NCBI GenBank assembly: GCA_046262935.1
Contig: JBHELT010000074.1
Coordinates: forward strand, 71,203-135,202
Origin: JBHELT01 sp046262935
GTDB taxonomy: Bacteria > Actinomycetota > CADDZG01 > JAHWKV01
DNA length: 64,000 bases
Reading direction: 5' to 3'
In this document: positions 13,935 to 23,479 of the stretch, one piece after another
Layout: each line of letters starts with the position of its first letter
Numbering within the stretch: position 1 is the first letter of the stretch
Program-made: the position numbers and the translations under genes
Notes under the pieces: generated by a model
Told to the model about the DNA's origin: nothing
The model's database searches: none
What the model saw: the letters and a program-made list of their open reading frames with translations, nothing else

Positions 13935-15182
13935 TCAGGGATATAGCCCCCTTACCCTATGGGCTTCGGCCACCCGTGAGACAGCCAAGATGGTGGCGGC
14001 CTGGCGCATGGTGTATCCCTTGGACTTGGACATACCGTAGACGTCGAGGAACGACGCCTCCATGATCTGGCGCAGTCGGTGGTTCACTTCGTCCTCGCTC
14101 CAGAAATAGGCCTGCAGGTCCTGAACCCACTCGAAGTAAGAAACCGTGACGCCACCGGCGTTGCACAAGATGTCAGGGATGATGAAAACGCCCTTCTCAG
14201 ACAGCAATCTGTCGGCCTTAGGAGTGGTAGGTCCGTTCGCCCCTTCTGCGATGATCCGAGCTTGCACCTGGTCGGCGTTCGTTTCGTTGATCACGCCCTC
14301 GAGAGCTGCCGGAACGATCACATCGACGTCGAGTTCGATCAGCTCCTCGTTCGTAAGAGCATCGCCGTCTGAGAAACCGGAAACGGTGCCAGCCTCTTTC
14401 TTGTGCCGTTCGATGGCCTCGGGATTGAGACCCCTTTCGTTGATCACTCCGCCGACCACGTCGGAGACGGCGACGATGCGGCAGCCCTGGTCGTGCAACA
14501 TGCGGGCAACGCCGCCACCCACTTTGCCGAAACCTTGGACCGCGATCGAAACGTCTTCCACACCGAGTCCGTGGGTCTTGAGGGCCGAAAGCACTTGATA
14601 CATTACGCCGCGCGACGTCGAGCCGCCTCTTCCGAACGAACCGCCGACCGACATCGGTTTGCCGGTCACCACGCCGGGGACCGAATGGCCTACGTTCATC
14701 GAATAGGTATCCATGATCCAGGCCATGATCTGCGAATCGGTGTTGACATCGGGGGCAGGTATGTCTTTGTCGGGGCCGATCAATGGGAGCAGTTCCGAGG
14801 CGTACCGGCGGGTCATCCGTTCTAATTCACCGATGGACAAACGATGCGGGTCGACGATGATTCCGCCCTTCGCTCCGCCGTAGGGGATGTTCACAACCGC
14901 GCACTTCCAAGTCATCCACATCGCGAGGGCTTTTACCTCGTCGAGCGATACGGCTGGGTGATAACGGATACCGCCCTTGGCGGGTCCACGAGTTACATCG
15001 TGATGAACCCTGAATCCCTGAAAGACCTCGATCGTCGAATCGTCCATGCGAACCGGCACCGAAACCAAAAGCGCCCGTTTGGGTTGACGAAGGATCGTGT
15101 GGATCCCAGCGTCAAGATGCATCAGTTCAGCGGCCTCGTCGAGATATTCGAGCGCGGCTTCCCAGGGATTCATCGATTCCAC
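13935..15182 (-). CDS. gdhA: Glu/Leu/Phe/Val dehydrogenase (glutamate dehydrogenase type)
   Basis: A 415-residue amino-acid dehydrogenase that interconverts glutamate with 2-oxoglutarate and ammonia. GGIRYHP, the catalytic-lysine motif YGGAKGGI (about 105-112), PAPDVNTD and the Rossmann motif GFGKVGG are all in place. Length and sequence fit the hexameric short form. A GTG start is used, with AAGGAAG about 10 bases upstream; an ATG three codons later is possible. Confidence 0.93.
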   Translation of the reverse strand: MESMNPWEAALEYLDEAAELMHLDAGIHTILRQPKRALLVSVPVRMDDSTIEVFQGFRVHHDVTRGPAKGGIRYHPAVSLDEVKALAMWMTWKCAVVNIPYGGAKGGIIVDPHRLSIGELERMTRRYASELLPLIGPDKDIPAPDVNTDSQIMAWIMDTYSMNVGHSVPGVVTGKPMSVGGSFGRGGSTSRGVMYQVLSALKTHGLGVEDVSIAVQGFGKVGGGVARMLHDQGCRIVAVSDVVGGVINERGLNPEAIERHKKEAGTVSGFSDGDALTNEELIELDVDVIVPAALEGVINETNADQVQARIIAEGANGPTTPKADRLLSEKGVFIIPDILCNAGGVTVSYFEWVQDLQAYFWSEDEVNHRLRQIMEASFLDVYGMSKSKGYTMRQAATILAVSRVAEAHRVRGLYP

Positions 15183-15210
15183 TAAGCACCCACTTCCTTC
15201 GTATTGAACG

Positions 15211-15284
15211 AGCTGGCGGTCGGATTCGAACCGACGACCTAGCGATTACAAATCGCTTGCGCTACCGGGCTGCGCCACGCCAGC
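15211..15284 (-). tRNA. tRNA-Thr (anticodon TGT)
   Basis: A full cloverleaf: acceptor GCTGGCG pairing with CGCCAGC, anticodon stem AGCGA/TCGCT around loop TTTGTAA (anticodon TGT), and T arm with GTTCGAATCC. CCA is not encoded. It lies between the sigma factor and gdhA genes. Confidence 0.96.
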
Positions 15285-15352
15285 GATCACTCGCCCCAGG
15301 ATTCTACCGACACCTAGCGACCCTCATGGTTCGTAAGGCCGCGAAAGCTCAA

Positions 15353-15402
15353 AAAAGGATCAACCCTGCCGACAGGTGGGGGGGGTGTCGTCGGCAGGGT
15401 TG
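15353..15402 (-). terminator. Terminator after the sigma factor gene
   Basis: A 13-bp stem (15361-15373 with 15390-15402) followed on the minus strand by a run of six T. It lies about 20 bases after the sigma factor stop. Confidence 0.88.
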
Positions 15403-15422
15403 AAGGCTTTGGAAGGCGAAAG

Positions 15423-16094
15423 TTATACGAGAACGGCTTCATCCTCTTCGTTCTCACGGCTGCGAGCCATGAGGTGGGTTTCGATCTTGCGCTTGATCCG
15501 CTGGAGCGCATTGTCTATCGACTTCACATGACGTCCCAGGTTCTCGGCGATCTCCTGGTACGAGCGACCTTCTAAGTAAAGGAGAAGGACTTCGCCTTCG
15601 AGACCCGACAAGATCTCGTCGAAACAAGTCTTGAGCGATGCGAAGTCTGCTGTGTTCATCAAGATCTCGAGAGGATCCGAGGCTTCGAGGGTTGGCAGAA
15701 CGTCGATCATCGAACGAGCGTCGTTGTCTTCTGTTGGGATCGGCTTGTTCAAAGAAACATACGAGTTAAGCGGAATGTGCTTCTGTCGAGTAGCCGTCTT
15801 GATCGCAGTGATGATCTGTCGGCTGATGCAGAGCTCGGCGAATGCCCTGAACGAACTCTGTCGGTCGCCTTGGAAAGAGCGGATCGCCTTGAAAAGTCCG
15901 ATCATCCCTTCTTGCACGATGTCTTCGCGGTCCCCACCCTGCAAGAAATATGAGCGAGCCTTAGCTCTGGCGTAGTTGCGGTAACGAACTAGGAGTGTTT
16001 CGAGGGCCCATGAATCTCCGGTCCGGGCCAAGACGACGAGATCTTCGTCGGTGAGTGTCGATGACGCTACGGGTGTCTCTGCCTCTAGCCGCAT
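15423..16094 (-). CDS. RNA polymerase sigma factor, SigH-like (sigma-70 family)
   Basis: A 223-residue sigma factor with region 2 (DREDIVQEGMIGLFKAIRSF, core and -10 contacts) and region 4 (SYQEIAENLGRHVKSIDNALQRIKRKI, -35 helix-turn-helix), and no region 1.1 or 3. It resembles the Bacillus sigma-30/SigH branch found in several actinobacterial classes rather than ECF factors. The ATG at 16094 has a GAGGGG ribosome site; a start at 16187 would add a Gln/Ser-rich extension that looks non-coding. It lies downstream of rlmB with a 213-base gap, so it probably has its own promoter. Confidence 0.9.
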   Translation of the reverse strand: MRLEAETPVASSTLTDEDLVVLARTGDSWALETLLVRYRNYARAKARSYFLQGGDREDIVQEGMIGLFKAIRSFQGDRQSSFRAFAELCISRQIITAIKTATRQKHIPLNSYVSLNKPIPTEDNDARSMIDVLPTLEASDPLEILMNTADFASLKTCFDEILSGLEGEVLLLYLEGRSYQEIAENLGRHVKSIDNALQRIKRKIETHLMARSRENEEDEAVLV

Positions 16095-16307
16095 TCTTCC
16101 CCCTCGTTGCTGTGATGATGGCTGCGAATTTTGCTGCGGTGACCTCGACTGGTCCAGATTGTGGGCCATCGGGGTCGCTCTGGTCAACCCCTTAGGGCCA
16201 TTTGCTGAGCCAATTGGTTCATGAAACGTAGTGGTTATGACCGAATTTGCCGTTTTTTCTCATGAAAATGCGTAACGCGACCCTCCCGGCGTCGTTGTAA
16301 CTGTTGC

Positions 16308-17024
16308 CTAGCCGCTGTTGCGAGTGACCTCGACCATCACCACAGCCGCCGCTACCGCAACGTTGATACTCGCCAGGTTTCCCTGCATTGGGATCTTGAC
16401 CAGAGCATCACATCTTTCGCGTACGAGCCGTGACAATCCGGCCCCCTCAGCGCCAACCACCAGACAGATCGCATCGTCCTTGAACGGCGTGCTTCGGTAG
16501 TCCAACTCGGCATCGGGATGAAGACCAATGACCCAAAAGCCAACTTTCTTGAGTTTTTCGATGGCCGATGACGCCGATGTAACTTCGGCGATCGCAACGC
16601 GCTCAGCCGCCCCAGAGGCAACCTTGCGCACCGTTGGCGTTACCGAAACCGAACGATGCCTTGGTATCAATAACGCGGTGAAGCCAAATGCTTCCGCGCT
16701 GCGCAGTATCGAACCTAGGTTCGCGGGATCAGTGAGTCCGTCTAGCAGAACGATGCGCGAGCCCGATGCGATCGCATCATCGAGAGTCGCATAGCTAAAG
16801 GGTTCGACGACCGCGACGACTCCCTGATGATTGCCTTGAACCTTTTCATCGAGTTCGTGGCGCGGCTTGCGTTTCACCGGGATATCACTGCGCTCAGCCA
16901 ATCCGATGATCTCTGCGATGGCTTGTGATGGCTTTGAGTCTTGCGCAACAAAGATCTGTTTGATCTTTCCACCAGCACGCAACGACTCGACTACTGGGTG
17001 CCTTCCGAAGAGGTAGTCGGTCAA
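16308..17024 (-). CDS. rlmB: 23S rRNA (guanosine-2'-O-)-methyltransferase RlmB/TrmH family
   Basis: A 238-residue SpoU-type methyltransferase. An N-terminal substrate-binding domain (YLFGRHPVVESL) is followed by the knotted SAM domain with GLTDPANLGSILRSAEAFG, VVGAEGAGLS and PMQGNLASINVAVA. It would methylate a ribose in 23S rRNA. The start overlaps the cysS stop by 4 bases, the usual actinobacterial arrangement. Confidence 0.93.
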   Translation of the reverse strand: MTDYLFGRHPVVESLRAGGKIKQIFVAQDSKPSQAIAEIIGLAERSDIPVKRKPRHELDEKVQGNHQGVVAVVEPFSYATLDDAIASGSRIVLLDGLTDPANLGSILRSAEAFGFTALLIPRHRSVSVTPTVRKVASGAAERVAIAEVTSASSAIEKLKKVGFWVIGLHPDAELDYRSTPFKDDAICLVVGAEGAGLSRLVRERCDALVKIPMQGNLASINVAVAAAVVMVEVTRNSG

Positions 17025-18421
17025 ACCTTTTGTCGCCAGCGGGGGCCAGAAGTTGAATCCTCGATGATGATCCCCATCGCATCGAGGCGAGCCCTGATCT
17101 CGTCCGCATCGCTGAACCTGCCATCCTTGCGCGCTGACTCGCGTAGGTCGAGAGCCAGCTGGATCAGGCCATCGGTGACCGGAGCGGTTTTCGGCGGCGA
17201 GAGCGACGGGGTTATGCCAAGGACCCCCGAGATCTCATGGAACGCTGCAACTATCGCTGGCAGGCGCTCGCCGGCCTCTTCATCACCGCGCGAGGCGAGC
17301 TCGACCTCGGCATTTCCGTGTCGTACCAATTCATGCAAGATGCTGATCGCCTGCGGCGTGTTGAAGTCGTCGTCCATGGCTTCGCGGAAGCGTTCAACGA
17401 AGCCAAGGGCCTCACCCCAGATCTCGCCAACAACGTTGCCCGACGCGCGCAGGAATATCTCGAAGCGCTCGATGGCCCGTTGGGCTTGGAAGACGGCCGA
17501 CTCACTGAAATCGCAATCACTGCGGTAGTGCGCAGCGATCGACATGAAACGGAAAACCTCTGGCCGCACCTCGTCGAGGAAGTCTTTGACGAAGATGAAG
17601 TTACCCAGCGACTTCGACATCTTGGTGTTTTCGACGTTGACCATTCCGTTGTGCAGCCAATACTTGACGAAAGGCTCTTCGCCGAATGCTGCTTCTGCCT
17701 GCGCGATCTCGTTCTCGTGATGAGGGAAGACCAGATCGGTGCCGCCACAATGGATGTCGAAACCCATGCCCAGGTAACGCGTTGACATCGCCGAGCATTC
17801 GATATGCCAGCCCGGCCTGCCATCCCCCCAGGGACTCGGCCAAGAAGGCTCACCGGGTTTGGCCCTCTTCCAAAGAGCGAAGTCGAGTGGCTGCTTCTTA
17901 GTGGGGTCGGGCTCGACGCGCTCACCAGCCCTCATGTCATCCAAAGAACGCTTGGAGAGTTTGCCGTAGCCCTTGAACTTATCAACCGCGAACCAGACAT
18001 TCGATTCTGACTCGTAGGCGAATCCCTTTTCGATCAGTTTCTCGATCATCGCGACCATGTCGGAGATGTGTTCAGTAGCCCTAACGAGGATGTCAGGAGG
18101 CGAGACTGATAATCGCCGCATGACGGCCTCGAACGCCTCTGAGTATTCGGCTGACACATCGTCGGTTGAGCGCTCCTGCTTCACGGCGATATCGATGATG
18201 CGATCGTCGACATCGGTGTAGTTGTAGACGAAGGTCACATCGAAGCCGCTCCAGGTCAGATACCGCCTTACCACGTCGAACACAGTGATGCCCCGGGCGT
18301 TGCCTACGTGGACATGGTTATAAACGGTCGGGCCGCAGTAATACATACCGATCTTGCCTGGAACGCGCGGCACTAACTCTTGCTTGGTCCCCGTGAGCGT
18401 ATTGAGTACAAAGATCGACAT
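17021..18421 (-). CDS. cysS: Cysteinyl-tRNA synthetase
   Basis: A 466-residue class I synthetase that charges tRNA-Cys. The zinc ligands are in MYYCGPTVY, WHIECSAMS and FPHHENE, the HIGH-like motif is HVGN, and KMSKS is in NTKMSKSLGN. The C-terminal DALR-type helical domain is complete. It continues into rlmB by a 4-base overlap. Confidence 0.97.
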   Translation of the reverse strand: MSIFVLNTLTGTKQELVPRVPGKIGMYYCGPTVYNHVHVGNARGITVFDVVRRYLTWSGFDVTFVYNYTDVDDRIIDIAVKQERSTDDVSAEYSEAFEAVMRRLSVSPPDILVRATEHISDMVAMIEKLIEKGFAYESESNVWFAVDKFKGYGKLSKRSLDDMRAGERVEPDPTKKQPLDFALWKRAKPGEPSWPSPWGDGRPGWHIECSAMSTRYLGMGFDIHCGGTDLVFPHHENEIAQAEAAFGEEPFVKYWLHNGMVNVENTKMSKSLGNFIFVKDFLDEVRPEVFRFMSIAAHYRSDCDFSESAVFQAQRAIERFEIFLRASGNVVGEIWGEALGFVERFREAMDDDFNTPQAISILHELVRHGNAEVELASRGDEEAGERLPAIVAAFHEISGVLGITPSLSPPKTAPVTDGLIQLALDLRESARKDGRFSDADEIRARLDAMGIIIEDSTSGPRWRQKV

Positions 18422-18468
18422 GGTCGATCAAAGACTATCGAGTCGCGCCATGCGAGTCATGCCGGCAC

Positions 18469-18945
18469 TCAGCGCCCAATGGCCTCGACGGAAGCGACTG
18501 CCATAGCGGCGGCACCCTCACCCTTGCCGACGAAACCCAAACGGTCGGTGGTGGTTGCTTTCAGACCAACGCTCCCAGGAGATATCCCCAGAGCTTCTGC
18601 CATGCGATCGACCATTTCTCCCCTATGGGGTGCGATCCGTACGTCTTGGACCATCACCACCACATCGACATTCACGATCCTGAACCCTGCCTGGGTGACC
18701 ATCGACGCGGCCTTGGCAAGCAACTCGACACTCGATGAACCTTCGGGGACCGAGTCTTCGGAGAAGTGCTCGCCTATGTCACCCAAAGCCGCGGCGCCAA
18801 GCAAGGCGTCGATGACCGCATGTGCAACGACATCGGCGTCGGACCAGCCTGCGAGGCCCGGTGAACCGTCGATGGTCACTCCGCCAAGCACGAGGGCTCG
18901 GCCTTCATCGAAGGCATGCACGTCGTATCCGATGCCAACTCTCAT
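18469..18945 (-). CDS. ispF: 2-C-methyl-D-erythritol 2,4-cyclodiphosphate synthase
   Basis: A 158-residue IspF of the MEP isoprenoid pathway. The metal site is in GIGYDVHAF (Asp8, His10) and DVVAHAVIDALLGA. Its ATG lies in the first unit of an 11-bp tandem repeat that also contains the ispD stop, about 19 bases upstream. IspD and IspF act two steps apart and are adjacent here. Confidence 0.97.
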   Translation of the reverse strand: MRVGIGYDVHAFDEGRALVLGGVTIDGSPGLAGWSDADVVAHAVIDALLGAAALGDIGEHFSEDSVPEGSSSVELLAKAASMVTQAGFRIVNVDVVVMVQDVRIAPHRGEMVDRMAEALGISPGSVGLKATTTDRLGFVGKGEGAAAMAVASVEAIGR

Positions 18946-18983
18946 TGGGCTCTCATTGGGCTCTCATTGAGCCCTCATTGGCC
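18941..18983. repeat. 11-bp tandem repeat across the ispD–ispF junction
   Basis: CTCATTGGGCT occurs at 18941 and 18952, CTCATTGAGCC at 18963 and a partial unit follows. On the minus strand every unit offers an ATG, each in a different frame, and only the last one (18945) opens ispF. Confidence 0.85.
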
Positions 18984-19680
18984 AAGCTTGCTTGCGGGCG
19001 GTCAAGATCGCTTCGCAAAGAGCGATATCTCGCCCGGTCGTGACTTTGATGTTCATCGGATCCCCCTCAACCGTCGTCACCCTGGCCCCGTTCCGAAGAA
19101 GCATCTGGGAACAATCCTCTGCCGAGAACCCATCTGCGTCGCATCTGGCAAGGGCTTGCTCGAACGCTTCTCTGTCGAATGCCTGCGGTGTCTGCGCTCG
19201 CCAAAGTCCCGTGCGGGCCTTACTGGCGAGCACCTCATTGGACATCGACACCTCTTTGATCGCGTCTTGTATGGGGATCACCGGGATACAGCCCTTAAAT
19301 GGCGAGATCAGGCCATCAAGGACCCTTCGCACCATAACCGCGGTGACGGCCGGACGGGCGGCATCGTGCACCAAGACGGCGTCTGTGGCTTCGGGCAGGG
19401 CGATCAGGCCCTCCGCGACCGATGCCTGCCGAGTCGCTCCCCCGGTAACCACCGATACCAACTTGGTGAAATGGCTGAGGTCGCCCACATCGGACCCGGC
19501 GGGTACAACAAGGACGACGGCGCCGATCGCGTCGAGGGAATCGAAGGTCGCCAGGGGATGTTCGAACATGGGGACGCCTGCGACTTCTACGAATTGCTTG
19601 GGAACCTCACCCCCGAAGCGCTCACCCGAACCACCGGCAAGCAGGATGGCGGCGACGAAGGATATTGGACTCTTTGACAT
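18964..19680 (-). CDS. ispD: 2-C-methyl-D-erythritol 4-phosphate cytidylyltransferase
   Basis: A 238-residue nucleotidyltransferase of the MEP pathway that makes CDP-methylerythritol. The signature AAILLAGGSGERFGG starts near residue 10 with PKQFVEVAG after it; VHDAARPAV and TDDCS-like AEDCSQML are also conserved. The last residues are encoded in the 11-bp repeat. Upstream is the carD terminator, so transcription probably restarts here. Confidence 0.95.
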   Translation of the reverse strand: MSKSPISFVAAILLAGGSGERFGGEVPKQFVEVAGVPMFEHPLATFDSLDAIGAVVLVVPAGSDVGDLSHFTKLVSVVTGGATRQASVAEGLIALPEATDAVLVHDAARPAVTAVMVRRVLDGLISPFKGCIPVIPIQDAIKEVSMSNEVLASKARTGLWRAQTPQAFDREAFEQALARCDADGFSAEDCSQMLLRNGARVTTVEGDPMNIKVTTGRDIALCEAILTARKQAWPMRAQ

Positions 19681-19700
19681 GTCGGGCCAGATTATCTAGG

Positions 19701-19732
19701 AAATAAACAAGGCCCCCTTTCGGGGGCCTTGT
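19701..19732 (-). terminator. Terminator after carD
   Basis: An 11-bp stem, ACAAGGCCCCC with GGGGGCCTTGT (19707-19732), followed on the minus strand by TTTATTTCC. Confidence 0.88.
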
Positions 19733-19750
19733 GCATTTGAGGCATAGGGC

Positions 19751-20242
19751 TTACTTAAGTACCTTGTCCAACATCTTCTCGGCCTCTGCCTCATCGACGT
19801 TGGCGGCGAAAGTTACCTCTGATACCAAGATCTGACGGGCCTTGGTAAGCATGCGCTTCTCGCCAGCCGAAAGACCCTTCTCGGCCTCGCGTCTTGCGAG
19901 ATTGCGAACCACTTCGGCTACTTGGTAGATGTCACCCGAACGCAGCTTCTCAACGTGAGTCTTGAAACGACGACTCCAGTTGGTTGGCATGCGACATTCT
20001 TTGGACTTTAGGACTTTGAAAACTTTGTCGAGTTCATCTCTTGCTATGACGTCCCTGATGCCGACTTCATCTGTTGAATCGGTTGGGACCATGAGAGTGA
20101 GATCACCGTAAGCGAGGCGAAGGATGTAGTACTGCTTCTTCTCCCCTTGGAACTCCTTCTCTTCGAGACTCTTGATCACGGCCGCACCGTGGTGTGGGTA
20201 GACGACCTTGTCACCTACACGAAACGTGGTGGCTGAAGGCAA
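19751..20242 (-). CDS. carD: CarD family transcriptional regulator
   Basis: A 163-residue CarD. The N-terminal RNA-polymerase-interacting Tudor-like domain (FRVGDKVVYPHHGAAVI) is followed by a helical DNA-binding domain with the conserved NWSRRFK Trp region. CarD stabilises open promoter complexes, especially at rRNA promoters. The TTG at 20242 is chosen because GAAGGAGG lies 6 bases upstream; longer starts reach back towards radA. Confidence 0.93.
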   Translation of the reverse strand: MPSATTFRVGDKVVYPHHGAAVIKSLEEKEFQGEKKQYYILRLAYGDLTLMVPTDSTDEVGIRDVIARDELDKVFKVLKSKECRMPTNWSRRFKTHVEKLRSGDIYQVAEVVRNLARREAEKGLSAGEKRMLTKARQILVSEVTFAANVDEAEAEKMLDKVLK

Positions 20243-20392
20243 ACTTTCCTCCTTCTGTAGTCTGGCGCGGCCCCCCAGGGGCCACACTGTCGACGCTCGC
20301 GAACGCTGATCAGGCACACGAGCAAGACCAATATGGTAACAGGCATCGTCGCTGGTCACAACATGCGGCCTAAACGGAAGAAGCGAAAAAGC

Positions 20393-21700
20393 TTACAGCA
20401 CAAGGCTCATAGCCTCTTTCACCGTCTTGACTGGTGATACCCGCGCGTCGGCGGAACTCGCCGAAAAAGGAGCGATAACGCGTTCGAAACCGAGCCTGAA
20501 TAGTTCATTTATCCGAACATCGAGTCCCGGTATGTCACGCAATTCTCCGGCAAGTCCAACCTCGGCGACTGCGGCTACGCCTCGTGGCAGCGCTTTATCA
20601 CGGTATGACGATGCGATGCACAGACATATCGCCAAGTCAAGGGCTGGATCAGAAACACGCAACCCACCTGACACGCGAACGAAACAATCGCGGCCCATCA
20701 CTTTGCAATCGCCGCGGTTGCTGAGAACGGCGAGCATCAAACCGATGCGAGACGAATCGATACCCTCGGCGACGCGTCTTGGCGGCACTGAAGCCTCTTT
20801 AGCGATCAATGACTGGATCTCTACCGAGCGAGGGCGCCGACCTTCGATGGTGCAGCCGACTGCACAACCGACCAATGGTTCTGCTCCGTGCTGGAGCGCG
20901 AGGGCCGATGGATCGGCAACTTCATTCAATCCAAGGGTAGTCATCTCGAAGACACCAACTTCACCAGAAGGGCCGAACCGGTTCTTGACCGCTCTAAGTG
21001 AGCGCAGAGCGTTGGAGCGATCTCCTTCGAATACAACAACCGCATCAACCAGGTGTTCGAGTGCCCTTGGCCCGGCGACCGATCCGTCCTTCGTGATGTG
21101 ACCCACAAGGATGACCGCAACCCTGGCTATTCGCGCGGCGGCCGCCAATGCAGATGTGACCGCTCTCACCTGACCAACCGACCCCGCTTCACCTGGCCGG
21201 TCCGGATCGATCAGCATCTGCACCGAATCGACGATCAGCACCGAGACTTCTGGCATGGCATCGACGATCTTTCGAACGTCAGTCGTATCGGTGACGGAGG
21301 AAGTGAGGCCCAGCCCCAGGCGTTTATCGCGCCTGGCCACCTGTTCGACGGACTCCTCGGCGCACACCAAGAGCACCTTGCGCCCTGACGACTCGAGGCA
21401 TCGCGCTACTTGCAGGGTAAGGGTCGATTTGCCGACACCCGGCTCACCCGCCAGAAGCACGAGAGAGCCTGGGACCACCCCGCCGCCAAGTACGCGGTCG
21501 AACTCGTCGATACCGGTTACGAACCTTTCTTCATGACGCGTGTCGACCGCCGACAGTGACAACAAGGTTGGGATGGGGGACGCGGATCGCTCCTGCGAGA
21601 ACGAGTCCCAGGCCCCGCATTGTGGGCACTTGCCGACCCATTGGAAGGTGCGATACCCGCATCCAGAGCAGACCGAAGCGTTGCGGGTGGAAGTTGCCAT
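20393..21700 (-). CDS. radA: DNA repair protein RadA
   Basis: A 435-residue RadA/Sms, a RecA-like helicase for recombination intermediates. It has the N-terminal C4 zinc finger (CSGCG ... CPQCG), Walker A GEPGVGKST, the RadA-specific KNRFG motif and a C-terminal Lon-protease-like domain (SGGLRVSDPALDLAI). The expected neighbour disA is not here; carD follows. Confidence 0.97.
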   Translation of the reverse strand: MATSTRNASVCSGCGYRTFQWVGKCPQCGAWDSFSQERSASPIPTLLSLSAVDTRHEERFVTGIDEFDRVLGGGVVPGSLVLLAGEPGVGKSTLTLQVARCLESSGRKVLLVCAEESVEQVARRDKRLGLGLTSSVTDTTDVRKIVDAMPEVSVLIVDSVQMLIDPDRPGEAGSVGQVRAVTSALAAAARIARVAVILVGHITKDGSVAGPRALEHLVDAVVVFEGDRSNALRSLRAVKNRFGPSGEVGVFEMTTLGLNEVADPSALALQHGAEPLVGCAVGCTIEGRRPRSVEIQSLIAKEASVPPRRVAEGIDSSRIGLMLAVLSNRGDCKVMGRDCFVRVSGGLRVSDPALDLAICLCIASSYRDKALPRGVAAVAEVGLAGELRDIPGLDVRINELFRLGFERVIAPFSASSADARVSPVKTVKEAMSLVL

Positions 21701-21745
21701 GAAGACAAACTAACCGCAGGTACTGACAAGAAAGCCTTTGTCAGC

Positions 21746-22408
21746 TCAAGTTTGGTCAGAAAGTCCGAACAATCTTTCGATCTCGCGGACGGTATCGACC
21801 GGATCTTTGTGATGGATGGCTATCATCCCAACCGCCTCGGCCCCCTTGGTGTTTATCGCAAGGTCATCGACGAAAACGCAGCGCGACGCGGGGACCCCAA
21901 GCCTTTGCGCGGCGAGTTCGTAGATCTCGGCATGTGGCTTTCGAAGACCAACCTCGCCCGAGAGCACCACCTGATCGAAAAGGTCATCGAAAGTTTCTCT
22001 GGGGTACCCGTCTGCCCCCCAAGAGTTGGACAGCAATGCCGTGAGATAACCGGCTTCGCGCACCCTCTTGACCGCCATGACGACTGATGGTTCCGGTCGG
22101 ATCGCGGCGAACAATCGGTCCTTCAGGCCATGCGCTTCGATGGGCTGGTCGCGACCGATCGACAATCTCTCCGATAGATGAGCGTTGAACTCGGCCGCCT
22201 GCCACTGACCGGTTTCCACCATGTGCAAGGGATGCAGGGCACCTGCCTCTGCCTCGAGGCTTAGAACCTTCTTCAGTGTTTCCGGATCAACGCCGTGGTC
22301 CTGGCAGAACTGGGCGAACGACTCGATGACAGAAGTCGTCAACACTCCGCCGAAATCAACTATGAGCGCTGCGGGTTCTTCTTGCGAAACCTCCTGGGCC
22401 GAATTCAA
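21746..22408 (-). CDS. HAD-superfamily hydrolase, ACAD10 N-domain-like
   Basis: A 220-residue HAD subfamily IA hydrolase. Motif I is VDFGGVLT, with Gly in place of the second Asp, as in YihX- and ACAD10-like members; SNSWG is motif II, LRKPHAEIY motif III and FVDDLAINTKGA motif IV. The TTG start at 22408 overlaps the kinase stop (TTGA), with AGGAGG just downstream rather than upstream, so the start is uncertain by a few codons. It is the last gene of the kinase–dehydrogenase operon; in animal ACAD10 the three domains are one polypeptide. Confidence 0.85.
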   Translation of the reverse strand: MNSAQEVSQEEPAALIVDFGGVLTTSVIESFAQFCQDHGVDPETLKKVLSLEAEAGALHPLHMVETGQWQAAEFNAHLSERLSIGRDQPIEAHGLKDRLFAAIRPEPSVVMAVKRVREAGYLTALLSNSWGADGYPRETFDDLFDQVVLSGEVGLRKPHAEIYELAAQRLGVPASRCVFVDDLAINTKGAEAVGMIAIHHKDPVDTVREIERLFGLSDQT

Positions 22409-23466
22409 GTTAGGTCCATCCCTCCAGCGGCTATGTCGAGGGCGCCCTTGGCGAGCATGGGGATCCCGGTTTCTAGTCGGGCGAAGAATGGATCGTCGGT
22501 GGTGCCAAGAAGATGCCTGCCGTAAGAGCCTTCTAGCAGACATGCGAGCTTCCAAACGGCCGCTACGACGTACCAACGGATATCGCCAACCTTGCGACCG
22601 GTCTTCGACGCGTAGATATCGATCAGTTCCGCGCGGGTTTTCGAGCCCGGTGCCGTTGTAAGGCGCGATAGATCGCTATGCAGTGGGTCGGGTGGGTCGC
22701 CCGCTTGTATCCAAAACGAGATCAGCCAACCAAGATCAGACAATGGGTCCCCGATGGTGGACATCTCCCAATCCAAAATGGCCGCTAGGCGCGCAGGCGA
22801 TGAAGGCGCGTAGATAACGTTGTCCAACTTGTAATCGCCGTGCACGATCACAGGGTCGCCCGACTCCGGCATGTTGGCCGACAGCCAATCGCGCACCTTC
22901 CACATGTCGGGGACCTCGCGCGACTGCGAAGTGATCGAGGTTGCGAGTTCCAACTGACCGGTCCAGCGTCGCACCTGACGCTGCAGATACCCGGTAGGTT
23001 TGCCAAAACCTTCGAGGCCAACCTTCATCCAATCGACCGAATGAAGTTCTGCAAGAGCGGTCACCAGTTCGGTCCCTATCTCGGCATGGTCGGTCTCGTT
23101 GTCGAGGAACCCAGGGATCGAATCCCTAAGGACCGCACCGTCGACCTTTTGCATCAAATAGAAGGGGGCCCCGATCACCGAGGTGTCTTCGCAAGCTAGT
23201 GCCACATCGGGAACACGAACCTGCGTTTGGCCCAGTGTGCTGATGACTCGGTATTCACGAAGAACGTCGTGTGCGGTTGGAAGGTACACGGCCAAAGGGG
23301 GCCTGCGAAGTACCCATCGTGAATCACCTCGGGTGACGAAGAACGTTTCGTTCGAGTGTCCGGCGATATGCCTTACTACTTCGAACTGACCTTCACCGGG
23401 CAACCTGTCCGCGAGGTAGGTTTCCAATCTCGCCGCATCTACCAACTGCTCTTCGACGGTACTCAT
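22405..23466 (-). CDS. APH-family phosphotransferase, ACAD10/11 kinase-domain-like
   Basis: A 353-residue aminoglycoside-phosphotransferase-fold kinase. Catalytic HGDYKLDNVIY and metal-binding ILDWEMSTIGDPLSDLGW are intact, and the N-terminal lobe has the ATP-binding lysine region WVLRRPP. This WEMSTIGDP form is that of ACAD10/11-like and LvaA-like kinases, which phosphorylate hydroxyacyl-CoA rather than aminoglycosides (family knowledge). The ATG at 23466 gives a typical N-terminus; a TTG at 23487 overlapping the dehydrogenase stop is also possible. Confidence 0.88.
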   Translation of the reverse strand: MSTVEEQLVDAARLETYLADRLPGEGQFEVVRHIAGHSNETFFVTRGDSRWVLRRPPLAVYLPTAHDVLREYRVISTLGQTQVRVPDVALACEDTSVIGAPFYLMQKVDGAVLRDSIPGFLDNETDHAEIGTELVTALAELHSVDWMKVGLEGFGKPTGYLQRQVRRWTGQLELATSITSQSREVPDMWKVRDWLSANMPESGDPVIVHGDYKLDNVIYAPSSPARLAAILDWEMSTIGDPLSDLGWLISFWIQAGDPPDPLHSDLSRLTTAPGSKTRAELIDIYASKTGRKVGDIRWYVVAAVWKLACLLEGSYGRHLLGTTDDPFFARLETGIPMLAKGALDIAAGGMDLT

Positions 23467-23479
23467 CGCAAAACCATCG

